Shown piece after piece: positions 44,298 through 53,251 of a stretch of 64,000 bases of DNA (the first letter of the stretch is position 1; each line of letters begins with the position of its first letter). This DNA is from Pseudomonas frederiksbergensis. GTDB lineage: Bacteria; Pseudomonadota; Gammaproteobacteria; Pseudomonadales; Pseudomonadaceae. Both the position numbers and the translations under genes were made by a program. The stretch covers positions 62,001 to 126,000 of the forward strand of contig NZ_MOBP01000022.1 of NCBI RefSeq assembly GCF_003732665.1, read 5' to 3'. Under the pieces are notes generated by a model, which had not been told where the DNA came from, ran no database searches, and worked only from the letters and a program-made list of their open reading frames with translations.

Positions 44298-45062
44298 TTA
44301 TTTGAGCCAGTTGCCGGGCGTGACGCCGGTCATGTCCTTGAAGAACGCGATAAACGCGCTGTCGCTGGCAAACCCCAGTTCGAAGGCGCTGTAAGAGAGG
44401 CTGCGACCGGTGGCGAGCAGTTCCATGGCGCGCATCAATCGCCATTGCTGGCGCCACTGCTGATAACTCATGCCGGTTTCGCGCTGGAAGATGCGGCCGA
44501 TGGTTCGTCCGCTGGCGCCGATCTGCCGTTCCAGCACCTGCAGTTCCGGTGGCAGGCGTTCGGGTGTGGCCAGCAACGGTGCCAGGCGTTTGTCATAGGG
44601 CAGGGGCAGGAGCATCGGTTGCTGCGCGGCCTCGCGAATTTCGCTCAGGCACAGGCCCAGCAGGTGGACGAATTTGCCCTGCTGCCAATCGGTGGAGAAA
44701 TCCGCCAGCGCCATCGGTTCCAGCACCGCCCGCAGCAGCGGACTCACCTCAATCACACAGACCTGTTGCGGCAGGTCGATACACAACGCTGGCGTCAGGT
44801 AAATCGATCGATAGTCCACGCTGTGGTGCATCACCGCGCGGTGCGCCACGCCCGAGGGAATCCACGCGGCGCGGGAGGGTGGCAACAAGCACAACTGCTG
44901 GGCGAGGGTGATGCGCATGCAGCCCCGGCGGGTGAACAGCAGTTGCCCGCGCTGATGTTGATGCAGGCCGGAATCGTGGTCGCCGAGTTGCGAGGCAATG
45001 CCGATGACACTCGCCGGGTAGCGATCAGGGTCGAAGGTGACGTGGGATTCGAGCCAGGCCAT
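44298..45062 (-). CDS. AraC-family transcriptional regulator with cupin sensor
   Basis: Protein of 254 aa: N-terminal cupin-like part (SGLHQHQRGQLLFTRRG; AAWIPSGVAHRAVMH) and C-terminal AraC DNA-binding domain (ASGRTIGRIFQRETGMSYQQWRQQWRLMRAMELLATG; ELGFASDSAFIAFFKDMTGVTPG). Start uncertain: ATG 45062 (MAWLESH) or GTG 45113. It lies between the emr-like pair and a divergent MFS gene and may regulate either. Confidence 0.88.
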   Translation of the reverse strand: MAWLESHVTFDPDRYPASVIGIASQLGDHDSGLHQHQRGQLLFTRRGCMRITLAQQLCLLPPSRAAWIPSGVAHRAVMHHSVDYRSIYLTPALCIDLPQQVCVIEVSPLLRAVLEPMALADFSTDWQQGKFVHLLGLCLSEIREAAQQPMLLPLPYDKRLAPLLATPERLPPELQVLERQIGASGRTIGRIFQRETGMSYQQWRQQWRLMRAMELLATGRSLSYSAFELGFASDSAFIAFFKDMTGVTPGNWLK

Positions 45063-45162
45063 GAAGATGTCCGATTTCAACGATAACGTGTCAGGGTTTG
45101 GATAATACGTCACTCAGCGCTTCTTAAACTCTTCGCCAGTTTTATTGAAGAGTGACGCTGTG

Positions 45163-46284
45163 ATGAATTCCCGAAACCTGTTGGTGCTGGCGATTGCGTT
45201 GTTGATGTTCCCGCAGATCGCCCAAACCCTGTACAGCCCGGCATTGGCGGATATCGGCCAGGCCTTCGGCGTCGGCCCGCAAGCGGCGGCACAAACCCTG
45301 TCGGTGTATTTCCTGGCTTTTGCGTTCGGCGTGGTGGTGTGGGGGCGGGTGTGTGACCGCATCGGTCGGCGGCCGACGATGCTTGGCGGTTTGGCGTTGT
45401 ATGTCTGGGCTTCGATGCTGGCGTTGAACGTCAGCACCTTCGACGGTCTGCTGATGGCCCAGGCACTGGCTGCCTTCGGCGCGGCGGTGGGCTCGGTGGT
45501 GACGCAAACCCTGCTGCGCGATCGCTTCCAGAGCGCCGAACTGGCTCAGGTATTTTCCCTGGTGGGCATCGCGCTGGCGGCCAGCCCGGCCCTCGGTTTG
45601 TTCAGCGGGGCGAGCCTGGTGCACGCCTTTGGTTATCGAGGTGTGCTCGGGTGTCTGTTGCTGTTGTCCCTGGGATTGTGGCTGTGGTGCTGGCGAAGCC
45701 TGGCGGAAACCCGACCGCAACACCTGACCCGCGCCGGCCTGTTCGAGACCCTGTGGCGCATGCTGCAAGACCGGGACATCTGGCGTTCGACGCTGCTGGT
45801 CGCGTTGTTCAACATCGCCTTGTTCAGCTATTACAGCCTCGGTCCTTTTATCTTTGAGCGGCTGGGGTTGAGTGGGCAATTGTTCGGCTACAGCGGGGTG
45901 ATCCTGGCCCTGGGGGCCGGCCTTGGTGCCTGGCTCAACAAACGTCTGCTGCGTCGAGGCGTCACGGGTTTGCGCTTGATCCGTCTCGCGGCGAGCACGG
46001 CATTGCTCGGCGGCATCGGCGTTTGGTGGTTGCAAGGCAGTGGCCTGTTTGTGTTGCCGATGCTGTGGGTGCTGCTGGCGTTCGGCATGGCGATCCCGAA
46101 TATCCTCGGCTCGGCCCTGCTCAACTACGGTGATCGACTGGGCACCGCCGGCGCGCTGTTTGGCTTGATGTATTACCTGTTGATTGGTGGCGGTCTGATG
46201 CTGGTCGGCTGGTCCCAGGCATTGGGCGAAACCTTGATGCTGTGCGGCGCATTGGCCTTGCTGCTGGTCTGGCGGAAAGACTGA
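45163..46284 (+). CDS. MFS transporter, Bcr/CflA drug-resistance type
   Basis: Protein of 373 aa with 12 hydrophobic helices. The motif-A loop reads GRVCDRIGRRPTMLGG, typical of the DHA1 Bcr/CflA group. Substrate unknown. The ATG at 45163 is preceded by GAAGAG. It is divergent from the AraC gene with about 100 nt between them, a common regulator-pump arrangement. Confidence 0.87.
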   Translation: MNSRNLLVLAIALLMFPQIAQTLYSPALADIGQAFGVGPQAAAQTLSVYFLAFAFGVVVWGRVCDRIGRRPTMLGGLALYVWASMLALNVSTFDGLLMAQALAAFGAAVGSVVTQTLLRDRFQSAELAQVFSLVGIALAASPALGLFSGASLVHAFGYRGVLGCLLLLSLGLWLWCWRSLAETRPQHLTRAGLFETLWRMLQDRDIWRSTLLVALFNIALFSYYSLGPFIFERLGLSGQLFGYSGVILALGAGLGAWLNKRLLRRGVTGLRLIRLAASTALLGGIGVWWLQGSGLFVLPMLWVLLAFGMAIPNILGSALLNYGDRLGTAGALFGLMYYLLIGGGLMLVGWSQALGETLMLCGALALLLVWRKD

Positions 46285-46330
46285 CCAGTTTTTCACTGTC
46301 TTACACAGATTTGGGTTCACTGAAGATCTT

Positions 46331-46421
46331 CTGTGGGAGCGGGCTTGCTCGCGAAAGCGGTGTCTCAGTCAGTATCAATGTTGAATGATCAAATGCATTC
46401 GCGAGCAAGCCCGCTCCCACA
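46331..46421. repeat. REPIN
   Basis: Inverted REP pair after the MFS gene. Confidence 0.85.
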
Positions 46422-46568
46422 TGGATGGCAGGTGTTCAGTCCTTCAGTGATCTTTACCTCAATGCCCAGGCCGAGAAATAACGGCAGCCAATGTCGCTTC
46501 CCATCAAGTGCCGGCGCGGCGTCTCTCTACACTGCGCAAAAGCCGATCCACCACGCCGAGAACACCCG

Positions 46569-47306
46569 ATGAATCCATCTGTCGAGCAACTGAGAATCCG
46601 CCTGGCCTGTGCCTTTCGCTGGGCGGCGCGGCTGAACCTGCACGAGTCCATCGCCAATCACTTCAGCGTCGCGGTGTCGGGGGACGGTCGGGAGTTTTTG
46701 ATCAACCCGTACGGCAAGCATTTCTCGCGAATCAAGGCCAGTGACTTGCTGCTGGTCAACGCCGATGACCCGGCCAGCCTCGACCGCCCGGACGCGCCGG
46801 ACATCACTGCCTGGGCCTTGCACAGCGCACTGCACCGCAACCAGCCCCACGCCCGCTGCATTCTGCACACCCACTCCAAATACGCGACGGCGCTGGCCTG
46901 TCTGACCGATTCGCGGTTGCCACCGATCGAGCAAAACGCGATGCGTTTTTTCGAGCGCGTGGCGATAGATGACGGTTTCGACGGCATGGGATTGGGCGAG
47001 GAGGCGGAGCGGGTCAGTCACTTGCTCGGCGACAAACCGATCATGCTCATGGGCAACCACGGCCTGCTGGTGGCGGCACCGACCATCGCCCAGGCGTTCG
47101 ATGATTTGTACTACTTCGAACGCGCCTGCGAGACCTACATCACCGCGCTCTCGACCGGCCGCGAGCTACGGATCGCCAGCGATGAAATCGCACGCAAGAC
47201 CTGTCGGCAATGGCTGGATTACCCGGGTTTTGCCGACAAGCATTTCGACGCACTGATGGAAATTCTGGACGAAGAAGAACCCGACTATCGGTTAATCAGG
47301 CCGTAA
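46569..47306 (+). CDS. Class II aldolase/adducin family protein
   Basis: Protein of 245 aa. The zinc-binding histidines appear in CILHTHSKYATAL and MLMGNHGLLVAAPT. The N terminus (HESIANHFSVAVSGDGREFLINPYGKHFSRIKASDLL) is typical of the family. Members cleave phospho-sugars (fuculose, ribulose) or act as decarboxylases; the substrate is not evident. The ATG at 46569 is chosen from family length. Confidence 0.88.
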   Translation: MNPSVEQLRIRLACAFRWAARLNLHESIANHFSVAVSGDGREFLINPYGKHFSRIKASDLLLVNADDPASLDRPDAPDITAWALHSALHRNQPHARCILHTHSKYATALACLTDSRLPPIEQNAMRFFERVAIDDGFDGMGLGEEAERVSHLLGDKPIMLMGNHGLLVAAPTIAQAFDDLYYFERACETYITALSTGRELRIASDEIARKTCRQWLDYPGFADKHFDALMEILDEEEPDYRLIRP

Positions 47307-47336
47307 CACAACAACGAGTGTGGTTATCGGCGGTAA

Positions 47337-48401
47337 TCAGTCCGCCTCGGCCGGGCGCCGTTCCTTGCTCAAGGGCTGGCGCATCACCGGAGCGGTAAAG
47401 ACCTGGCTGCGGTCTTCACTGGGCGGGCAGCCGAAGCGGGCGCGGTAAGTGCGGGAGAAATGCTCCAGCGAACCAAAGCCTGAACACGCCGCCACTTGCG
47501 CCACGCTCAACCCCGTTTGTTGCAGCAAACTGTGGGCCTTGGCCAAGCGCAGGGTGATGTAGTACTTGAGCGGTGACAGGCCGGTTTGATGTTTGAACTG
47601 ACGCTCCAGTTGCCGCCGCGACAGCCCGACCTGACTGGCAATCGCCTCGCAATCGAGTGGCTCTTCCAAGGCTTTTTCCATCAACTGCACCGCCCGGCGA
47701 ATCTTGCTGCCGTACATCCCGGTGTTGCCCGGGCCGCCGTCGAGTTGATTGTCCGCTGGCGCCCGTACATGCCCCATCAATAGGTGCATGGCGATTTCCC
47801 GGGACAGGTCGCTGTCGACGCTTTGGCCGATCCAGCCGAGCAGCATGTCCAGGGTCGTGGTCGCGCCCGCGCAGGTCATGCGCTGGCGTTCGAGGGTGTA
47901 GAGCTGCGGCTTGGCGTGCACCCGCGGATAGCTTTCCTGAAACCCCTGCAGATTGTCCCAGTGCACCGCTGCTTCGTAACCGTCCAGCACCCCGGCGGCC
48001 GCGAGCAATTCGGTGCCGGTCTCCACGCCCATCAACACCGCGCCGAACAACGCCTGTTTGCGCAGCCAACTCTTGAGCGCCAGGTTGCGGCTGTGTTTGT
48101 GCACGTCGAAACTGGCGATCACCAGGCACACATCAAATCCCTGGTCCGCGCGCAACCCGTCGTTGGCTACGCTGCTCAGGCCATTGCTGGCCTGCACCGG
48201 TTCGCCGTCCAGGGACAGCAGCGACCATTCGAAAAGCTGCCGTTGAGTCAGCCAATTGGCAATCGCCAACGGCTCCAGCACCGCCGCCAGGCCGAAGTTG
48301 GAAAACGACGGCAGCAACAACACCGCGACCCGCAACGGTGCGACATCGCCGCGCCGCCAGGTGAAGCGGGTTTGCGGGCTGTTGGACGACTGATCAGTCA
48401 T
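47337..48401 (-). CDS. GlxA-family AraC regulator (DJ-1/PfpI-like sensor plus HTH)
   Basis: Protein of 354 aa: N-terminal glutamine-amidotransferase-like domain (VAVLLLPSFSNFGLAAVLEPL...GAVLMGVETGTELLAAAGVLDG) and C-terminal AraC domain (QVGLSRRQLERQFKHQTGLSPLKYYITLRLAKA). This architecture is shared with GbdR and CdhR, which control choline, betaine and carnitine catabolism in Pseudomonas. It is 9 nt downstream of the GMC oxidoreductase gene and probably regulates that unit. Confidence 0.9.
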   Translation of the reverse strand: MTDQSSNSPQTRFTWRRGDVAPLRVAVLLLPSFSNFGLAAVLEPLAIANWLTQRQLFEWSLLSLDGEPVQASNGLSSVANDGLRADQGFDVCLVIASFDVHKHSRNLALKSWLRKQALFGAVLMGVETGTELLAAAGVLDGYEAAVHWDNLQGFQESYPRVHAKPQLYTLERQRMTCAGATTTLDMLLGWIGQSVDSDLSREIAMHLLMGHVRAPADNQLDGGPGNTGMYGSKIRRAVQLMEKALEEPLDCEAIASQVGLSRRQLERQFKHQTGLSPLKYYITLRLAKAHSLLQQTGLSVAQVAACSGFGSLEHFSRTYRARFGCPPSEDRSQVFTAPVMRQPLSKERRPAEAD

Positions 48402-48410
48402 GAGCGATCT

Positions 48411-50072
48411 CTATCGTTGTCGAGTCTGCCACTGCGGATGAATCCAGACCGGTGCATCCAGTGCCACCAGCGGTGGCAGGTCACGAATCAGGTCGCTGGC
48501 CTTTTCCGCGATCATCACCGTCGGTGCGTTGGTGTTGCCGCTGACGATCACCGGCATGATCGAGGCATCCACCACCCGCAAGCCGTCGAGGCCGTGCACC
48601 CGAAGCTGCGGATCGACCACCGCTTGCGAGTCGCTCGCCGGCCCCATCTTGCAGGTGCCGCTGGCATGGTAGCCGGTTTCCGTGACCTGCCTGGCCCAGG
48701 CATCCAGCGCTTCGTCGCTCTGGGCGTGGGGGCCGGGGACCAATTCTTCACCTTTGAAAGCAGCCATGGCCGGTTGCTCGATGATCTCGCGCACCAGCCG
48801 GGCGCCGGCGCGCATGTCGGCTCGATCCTGCTCGGTCTTCAGGTAATTGAACAGGATGCGCGGCGGTTGTCGAGGGTCGGCGCTGTTGAGCGTGACGCTG
48901 CCCAGGCTGGTAGGGCGCATCAGGTCGATATGAATCTGGAACGCGTGGCCCGGCACCAGATCGACGCTGCCCGGCTTCACCGCCAGCGGCATGAAGGTCA
49001 GTTGCAGGTCGGGATGTTCGACGCCAGCGCGCGAGCGGATAAACGCCCCGGCCTCGAAATGATTGCTCGCCGCCAGACCATCGTGGGTGACGAACCAACG
49101 GGCGCCGATCCACCACTTGCCCGGCGCGGTGGTCCAGGGATAGAGCGACACCGGTTTTTTGCACAGGTACTGCACGACGGTGTCCGGGTGATCGTTCAGC
49201 CGTTTGCCGACGCCGGGCAGGTCGTGAAGCACGCTGATGCCGAGGTCGCGCAACTCCGCCGCCGGACCAACGCCCGACAGCAACAACAACTGCGGCGAAT
49301 TGATCGCCCCGGCGGTGAGCAACACTTCGCGACGGGCAAACGCCTGATGGATCTTGCCGCTCTGTTCGTACTCAATGCCGACGGCGCGCAGGCCGTCGAA
49401 CAGGATGCGCAACGCCAAGGCATCGGTGGTCACCCGCACATTGCCCCGCGCCAGTGCCTCGCTCAGATACCCTCGCGAAGTACTCCAGCGCCGCCCGTTG
49501 CGAGTGGTGCGATCCACCGGCCCGAACGCTTCCTGACGATAGCCATTCAAATCGCTGCTCAAGCCGTACCCGGCCTCGGCGCCCGCCGCCAGAAACGCCG
49601 CGCACAATGGCGTTTGCGTATCGCCGGGGGTGACGTGCAGATGCCCGGTCGCGCCTCGGTAATCGTCGGCGCCATCGGCATGGGTTTGTGCGCGTTTGAA
49701 ATACGGCAGCACCTCTTGATAGCTCCAACCGGCGCAACCTTGCTCGGCCCAACCGTCGTAATCCCGGGCATGGCCACGGATGTAGACCATGCCGTTGATC
49801 GACGACGAACCCCCCAGCGTCCGGCCTCGCGGCGTGCCAATCCGGCGGCCGTCCAGATACGGTTCCGGCTCGGAGGTGTAGCTCCAGTTGTAGCGCGTGC
49901 CACCGACGACGATGCCCACGGCGGAGGGCATGTCGATGGTCCAGCTCTGGTCCGCCGGGCCGGCTTCCAGGACCAGAATCCGCACACTGGAGTCTTCGCC
50001 AAGACGATTGGCCAGCACGCAACCCGCTGACCCTGCGCCCACAATCAGGTAATCAAACTCATGATCGGCCAT
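48411..50072 (-). CDS. GMC oxidoreductase, choline-dehydrogenase-like
   Basis: FAD-dependent oxidoreductase of 553 aa. The ADP-binding motif is at the N terminus (DYLIVGAGSAGCVLANRL). The GMC signatures (RGRTLGGSSSINGMVYIRG; GAINSPQLLLLSGVGP) and the C-terminal catalytic region (GYHASGTCKMG; NTNAPTVMIAEKASD) are clear. Length and motifs match choline dehydrogenase (BetA), but the neighbours are not betIB, so the alcohol substrate is uncertain. It follows the Rieske gene on the same strand with a REPIN between. Confidence 0.9.
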   Translation of the reverse strand: MADHEFDYLIVGAGSAGCVLANRLGEDSSVRILVLEAGPADQSWTIDMPSAVGIVVGGTRYNWSYTSEPEPYLDGRRIGTPRGRTLGGSSSINGMVYIRGHARDYDGWAEQGCAGWSYQEVLPYFKRAQTHADGADDYRGATGHLHVTPGDTQTPLCAAFLAAGAEAGYGLSSDLNGYRQEAFGPVDRTTRNGRRWSTSRGYLSEALARGNVRVTTDALALRILFDGLRAVGIEYEQSGKIHQAFARREVLLTAGAINSPQLLLLSGVGPAAELRDLGISVLHDLPGVGKRLNDHPDTVVQYLCKKPVSLYPWTTAPGKWWIGARWFVTHDGLAASNHFEAGAFIRSRAGVEHPDLQLTFMPLAVKPGSVDLVPGHAFQIHIDLMRPTSLGSVTLNSADPRQPPRILFNYLKTEQDRADMRAGARLVREIIEQPAMAAFKGEELVPGPHAQSDEALDAWARQVTETGYHASGTCKMGPASDSQAVVDPQLRVHGLDGLRVVDASIMPVIVSGNTNAPTVMIAEKASDLIRDLPPLVALDAPVWIHPQWQTRQR

Positions 50073-50114
50073 GGTTTGCGTTGCTCCATCAATAGTTATG
50101 AAGTGGCCTCAGTC

Positions 50115-50208
50115 CTGTGGGAGCGAGCTTGCTCGCGATGGCGGTGGGTCAGTCAGCATTAGTGTTGAATGATCAATCGCTATCGCGAGCAAGCTCGCTC
50201 CCACAGGA
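50115..50208. repeat. REPIN between the GMC and Rieske genes
   Basis: Inverted REP pair inside a same-strand gene pair, so it would be transcribed if the two are one operon. Confidence 0.85.
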
Positions 50209-50220
50209 ACTGTGCTGGGT

Positions 50221-51390
50221 TCAGATGGCACGCGGACCATGAATCCCGTTGAACACCAACTTATGAAAGTGATGCACCAAGTGCTCGCTTTCATTGCTGC
50301 GCTGGGCATCGATCATGTAGCGCCCCTGGTCGTAACCCAGGGAATGCAGGCCTTTCTGCACTGAGATATTCAACGCGATATCTTCCGGTCCCAGATCCTC
50401 ATTCATCCACTTCATGCACGACGCACTCACCGGTGCCGTTTCGCCGTTATTGGAGTAGTAGCCGAAGCGCAGTAGCGAGCGCTCGGCGTCCAGCGGGATC
50501 ATGATGAACGAGCCCAGAAACTCCGAGAACGGGAAGGTGTAGAAGGTGTTGTTCGGCCACATGCCGATGTTGAAGAAACACTCATCGGGGTTCATCTCGG
50601 GCCTCAGCGGCACGCCGTAGGCTTCGGTCACCGAGAGGTTGGCCGGGGCGATGTAGGTCCACCAGTTGTCGCGTTTGGTCAACTGATAGCCCTTGAAGTC
50701 GATCAGCTTTGCCAGGTCGATATGGCACGGCCCGGACAACTTGAAGTGATAACCCTCGATGGAGTTGTCCATGATCACCTTCCAGTTGGCCGGTACGATC
50801 ACGTCCTGTTCCTCGATCAGGCGCATGTTCGCCAGGTTCGGAAACACCCGGCGCATCTCTTCATCGGCACCGGGAAACAGATCGCGCAACGACGGCGCCG
50901 CCGGGTCGAGGTTGAAGTAGATGAACCCGCCCAATTCTTCAGTACGCACTTGCGGAATATTGAACTGCTGCAACTCGAAGTTCTTCATCTTCTCGCAGCG
51001 CGGCGCTCCACGCAGGGTGCCGTCCATCTCGTAGCACCACGAGTGATAGGCACAACGCACCACGCCACCGGTGGTGCCGCGCCGTGCTTCGAGCAAGCGA
51101 TTGCCGCGATGCTGGCAAACGTTGTGGAACCCATGAATCTGACCCTGACGATTGCGCGCCACCACCACGCTCTGATCAAACAGATCCGTCACCACGTACT
51201 GACCCGGCTCGGCGAACTCGCTGACATGCCCGGCCACGTGCCAGGCATGCATGAAAATATTGTCGCGCTCGGCCTTGAACAGCGTCTCGTCGAAAAAATA
51301 ACGCGAAGGCAGGGTGAACGCTTCTTCCGGGTCCTGATGATCCCAACCCTCGACGGGGCTTTGCTGTTTGCGGGTCTGGAAGTTTTGCAT
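50221..51390 (-). CDS. Rieske non-heme iron oxygenase, alpha subunit
   Basis: Protein of 389 aa. The Rieske 2Fe-2S motif is CQHRGNRLLEAR...CAYHSWCYE (CxH and CxxH). The mononuclear iron site is in DNSIEGYHFKLSGPCH (HxxxxxH spacing with upstream Asp/Asn). Members hydroxylate or demethylate aromatics or quaternary amines such as glycine betaine, carnitine or stachydrine. No reductase gene is adjacent. The ATG at 51390 follows GGAGATCG. With the GMC enzyme and GlxA-type regulator it suggests quaternary-amine catabolism (inference). Confidence 0.9.
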   Translation of the reverse strand: MQNFQTRKQQSPVEGWDHQDPEEAFTLPSRYFFDETLFKAERDNIFMHAWHVAGHVSEFAEPGQYVVTDLFDQSVVVARNRQGQIHGFHNVCQHRGNRLLEARRGTTGGVVRCAYHSWCYEMDGTLRGAPRCEKMKNFELQQFNIPQVRTEELGGFIYFNLDPAAPSLRDLFPGADEEMRRVFPNLANMRLIEEQDVIVPANWKVIMDNSIEGYHFKLSGPCHIDLAKLIDFKGYQLTKRDNWWTYIAPANLSVTEAYGVPLRPEMNPDECFFNIGMWPNNTFYTFPFSEFLGSFIMIPLDAERSLLRFGYYSNNGETAPVSASCMKWMNEDLGPEDIALNISVQKGLHSLGYDQGRYMIDAQRSNESEHLVHHFHKLVFNGIHGPRAI

Positions 51391-51592
51391 CGGGGCGATC
51401 TCCACAGTGACTGGCCGCACGGCATGGCGGCGTGTTCTGGGAGTTAATCTAGGGCGCGGGGCAGGGCGGGGATTGATGGATTGCGACGAGTTGGGTGGGG
51501 GAATGATCAAGGACTGTGGCTGTGATGCAGTGCTATGACGTCCAGGAGAGCCGCCCCTTCATCGACCCCCTGAGGAATGATTTGCCGGGCTT

Positions 51593-51611
51593 AATAGGAA
51601 GCATTACTATT
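51593..51611. promoter_or_regulatory. Putative Fur box ahead of the fecI-like gene
   Basis: AATAGGAAGCATTACTATT has the AT-rich inverted layout of Pseudomonas Fur boxes and sits 28 nt ahead of the sigma factor start. The site is expected for an iron-regulated ECF system. Confidence 0.55.
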
Positions 51612-51638
51612 CACGCCTTCTCCCCACAGCACACCGCA

Positions 51639-52139
51639 ATGACCCCCAAGCTGCCCCGCACCCACGGCTTTTTCGAGCATTACGAAGAGTTGATCGGCAC
51701 CTGGACCCGTCGCCTGAGAAATCGTCAGCAGGCCGAGGACCTGGCCCACGACACCTTTGTGCGGGTGCTTGAGTCGGATTCGGCGGCGGTGGAGCAGCCT
51801 CGGGCGTATTTGCACCAGACCGCGCGCAATATCGCGGTGGATGGTTATCGGCGTGAGGATCGGCGGGGCGCCATGGAGTCCGAGGCGATTGATCACAGTG
51901 TGTCGTCGTCCGGCGACCCGGAGCATTTCATGCATGCGATCCAGTTGGCCGATTCCATTGAACGGGCGCTCACCGAGTTGCCGATCAACTGCCGCAAGGT
52001 GTTTGTCTGGCAGAAGATCGAAGGCCTGACCCAGGCTGAAATCGCCGAGCGGTTGGGGCTGTCCAAGAACATGGTGGAAAAGTATATGATCCGCACCCTG
52101 CGGCACTTGCGTGATCGCCTCGACGGATTGCAGCCATGA
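51639..52139 (+). CDS. fecI: FecI-like ECF sigma factor
   Basis: Sigma factor of 166 aa. Region 2: AEDLAHDTFVRVLES...YLHQTARNIAVDGYRRE. Region 4: LTQAEIAERLGLSKNMVEKYMIRTLRHLRD. These are typical of the iron-starvation FecI group. It is followed by fecR and a FecA-like receptor, a complete cell-surface signalling set. The ATG at 51639 gives the usual length; no strong ribosome site is visible, and a start at 51516 would place the Fur box inside the gene. Confidence 0.88.
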   Translation: MTPKLPRTHGFFEHYEELIGTWTRRLRNRQQAEDLAHDTFVRVLESDSAAVEQPRAYLHQTARNIAVDGYRREDRRGAMESEAIDHSVSSSGDPEHFMHAIQLADSIERALTELPINCRKVFVWQKIEGLTQAEIAERLGLSKNMVEKYMIRTLRHLRDRLDGLQP

Positions 52140-52179
52140 GCGGCCGCGCCTTTTCATCCCCGGCCCAACAGGAATTTCC

Positions 52180-53154
52180 ATGATGGATACTCGTGATTGC
52201 GCGTGCGGGCAAACAGCGGTTCGCGACGAGGCGGCACGGTGGTTTGTGCGTTTGCAGGAGCCGGCGGTGGATGTCGTGGAGCATCGACGTTTCGAAGTCT
52301 GGCTGAATGAACATCCGCAGCATCGCGATGAATTTCAACTGCTCCAGGGCTTGTGGTCGGCGGCGGATCTGTTGCCGGCTAAACGCCTGCAAGCCTTGTG
52401 CGAAGCGCCGCCGCAACGGCGCAAACGTCGTCCGCTGGTGCGCTACGCGGTGGCCGCCAGTGTGTTGGCGGTGGCGCTCGGTTTTGGGCTGTTCAGCGGT
52501 TTGAATCACCCGGCGACCTACACCGCCGAATTCTCCACAGGGTTGGGCGAGCGCCAGCATGTGGCGTTGCCGGATGGTTCGATCATCGACCTCAACAGCC
52601 GTAGCCGGGTCCAGGTGCGTTTTGAAAAGAACCTGCGCGGCATCGAGTTGACCGAAGGCGAGGCGATGTTCAGCGTCGAGCACGACAGCCGCCGCCCGTT
52701 CGTGGTCGACACCGGTAACGGCAAGGTCACGGTCACCGGCACCCGCTTCGATGTGCGCCGGGACCTGACGCAAACCAAGGTCGCGGTGGAGCAGGGCACG
52801 GTCAAGGTTCAGGGGCAGGGCGCCGATTTCATCAGCCTGACTGCCGGCCTGGGCACGCACATTGATGCCCAAGGCAAAGTGGCCTCGGCCTACGCGGTCA
52901 ACCCACAGGAATTGACGGCCTGGCGTGGCGGCAAACTGGTGTTCAACAACGCCAGCCTGGCCGAAGTTGCCGCCGAAGTGTCGCGCTATCGGGAGAAACC
53001 GCTGACCGTCGGCAACGACAAAGTGGCCAATCTGCGCCTGACCAGCGTGTTCAAATCCGACAATACCGATGCCTTGCTCAAGGCCTTGCCGAGCATCCTG
53101 CCGGTGGCTGTGCGCACGCTTTCCGACGGTAGCCAGGAAATAATTGCGCGATAG
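52180..53154 (+). CDS. fecR: FecR-like inner-membrane sigma regulator
   Basis: Protein of 324 aa. The N-terminal cytoplasmic part has the FecR_N signature (RDEAARWFVRLQEP...RFEVWLNEHPQHRDEFQLLQGLW). One TM follows (LVRYAVAASVLAVALGFGLFSG, about residues 85-108). The periplasmic FecR domain has GERQHVALPDGSIIDLNSRSR and TVTGTRFDVRRD. It passes the signal from the receptor to the sigma factor. The ATG at 52180 follows AGGAATTTCC; it starts 40 nt after fecI. Confidence 0.92.
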   Translation: MMDTRDCACGQTAVRDEAARWFVRLQEPAVDVVEHRRFEVWLNEHPQHRDEFQLLQGLWSAADLLPAKRLQALCEAPPQRRKRRPLVRYAVAASVLAVALGFGLFSGLNHPATYTAEFSTGLGERQHVALPDGSIIDLNSRSRVQVRFEKNLRGIELTEGEAMFSVEHDSRRPFVVDTGNGKVTVTGTRFDVRRDLTQTKVAVEQGTVKVQGQGADFISLTAGLGTHIDAQGKVASAYAVNPQELTAWRGGKLVFNNASLAEVAAEVSRYREKPLTVGNDKVANLRLTSVFKSDNTDALLKALPSILPVAVRTLSDGSQEIIAR

Positions 53155-53251
53155 ATTCAGGTTTTTTTCGAGTTCTTCGTCTTCTTGTCCAACTGCAACT
53201 GGTTTGCATTAACAGCCGCGTATTCTTGCGATCCACAGGACAACGTTCGAC

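Noticed and set aside
44298..46284. AraC gene and divergent MFS gene as part of siderophore export
   Set aside because: No iron-starvation or Fur box is visible in the 100-nt gap and the MFS gene is of the general drug-exporter group.
47784..50030. 748-codon plus-strand frame opposite the GMC oxidoreductase
   Set aside because: Antisense shadow; the minus strand has a full-length GMC enzyme with FAD motif and catalytic region.
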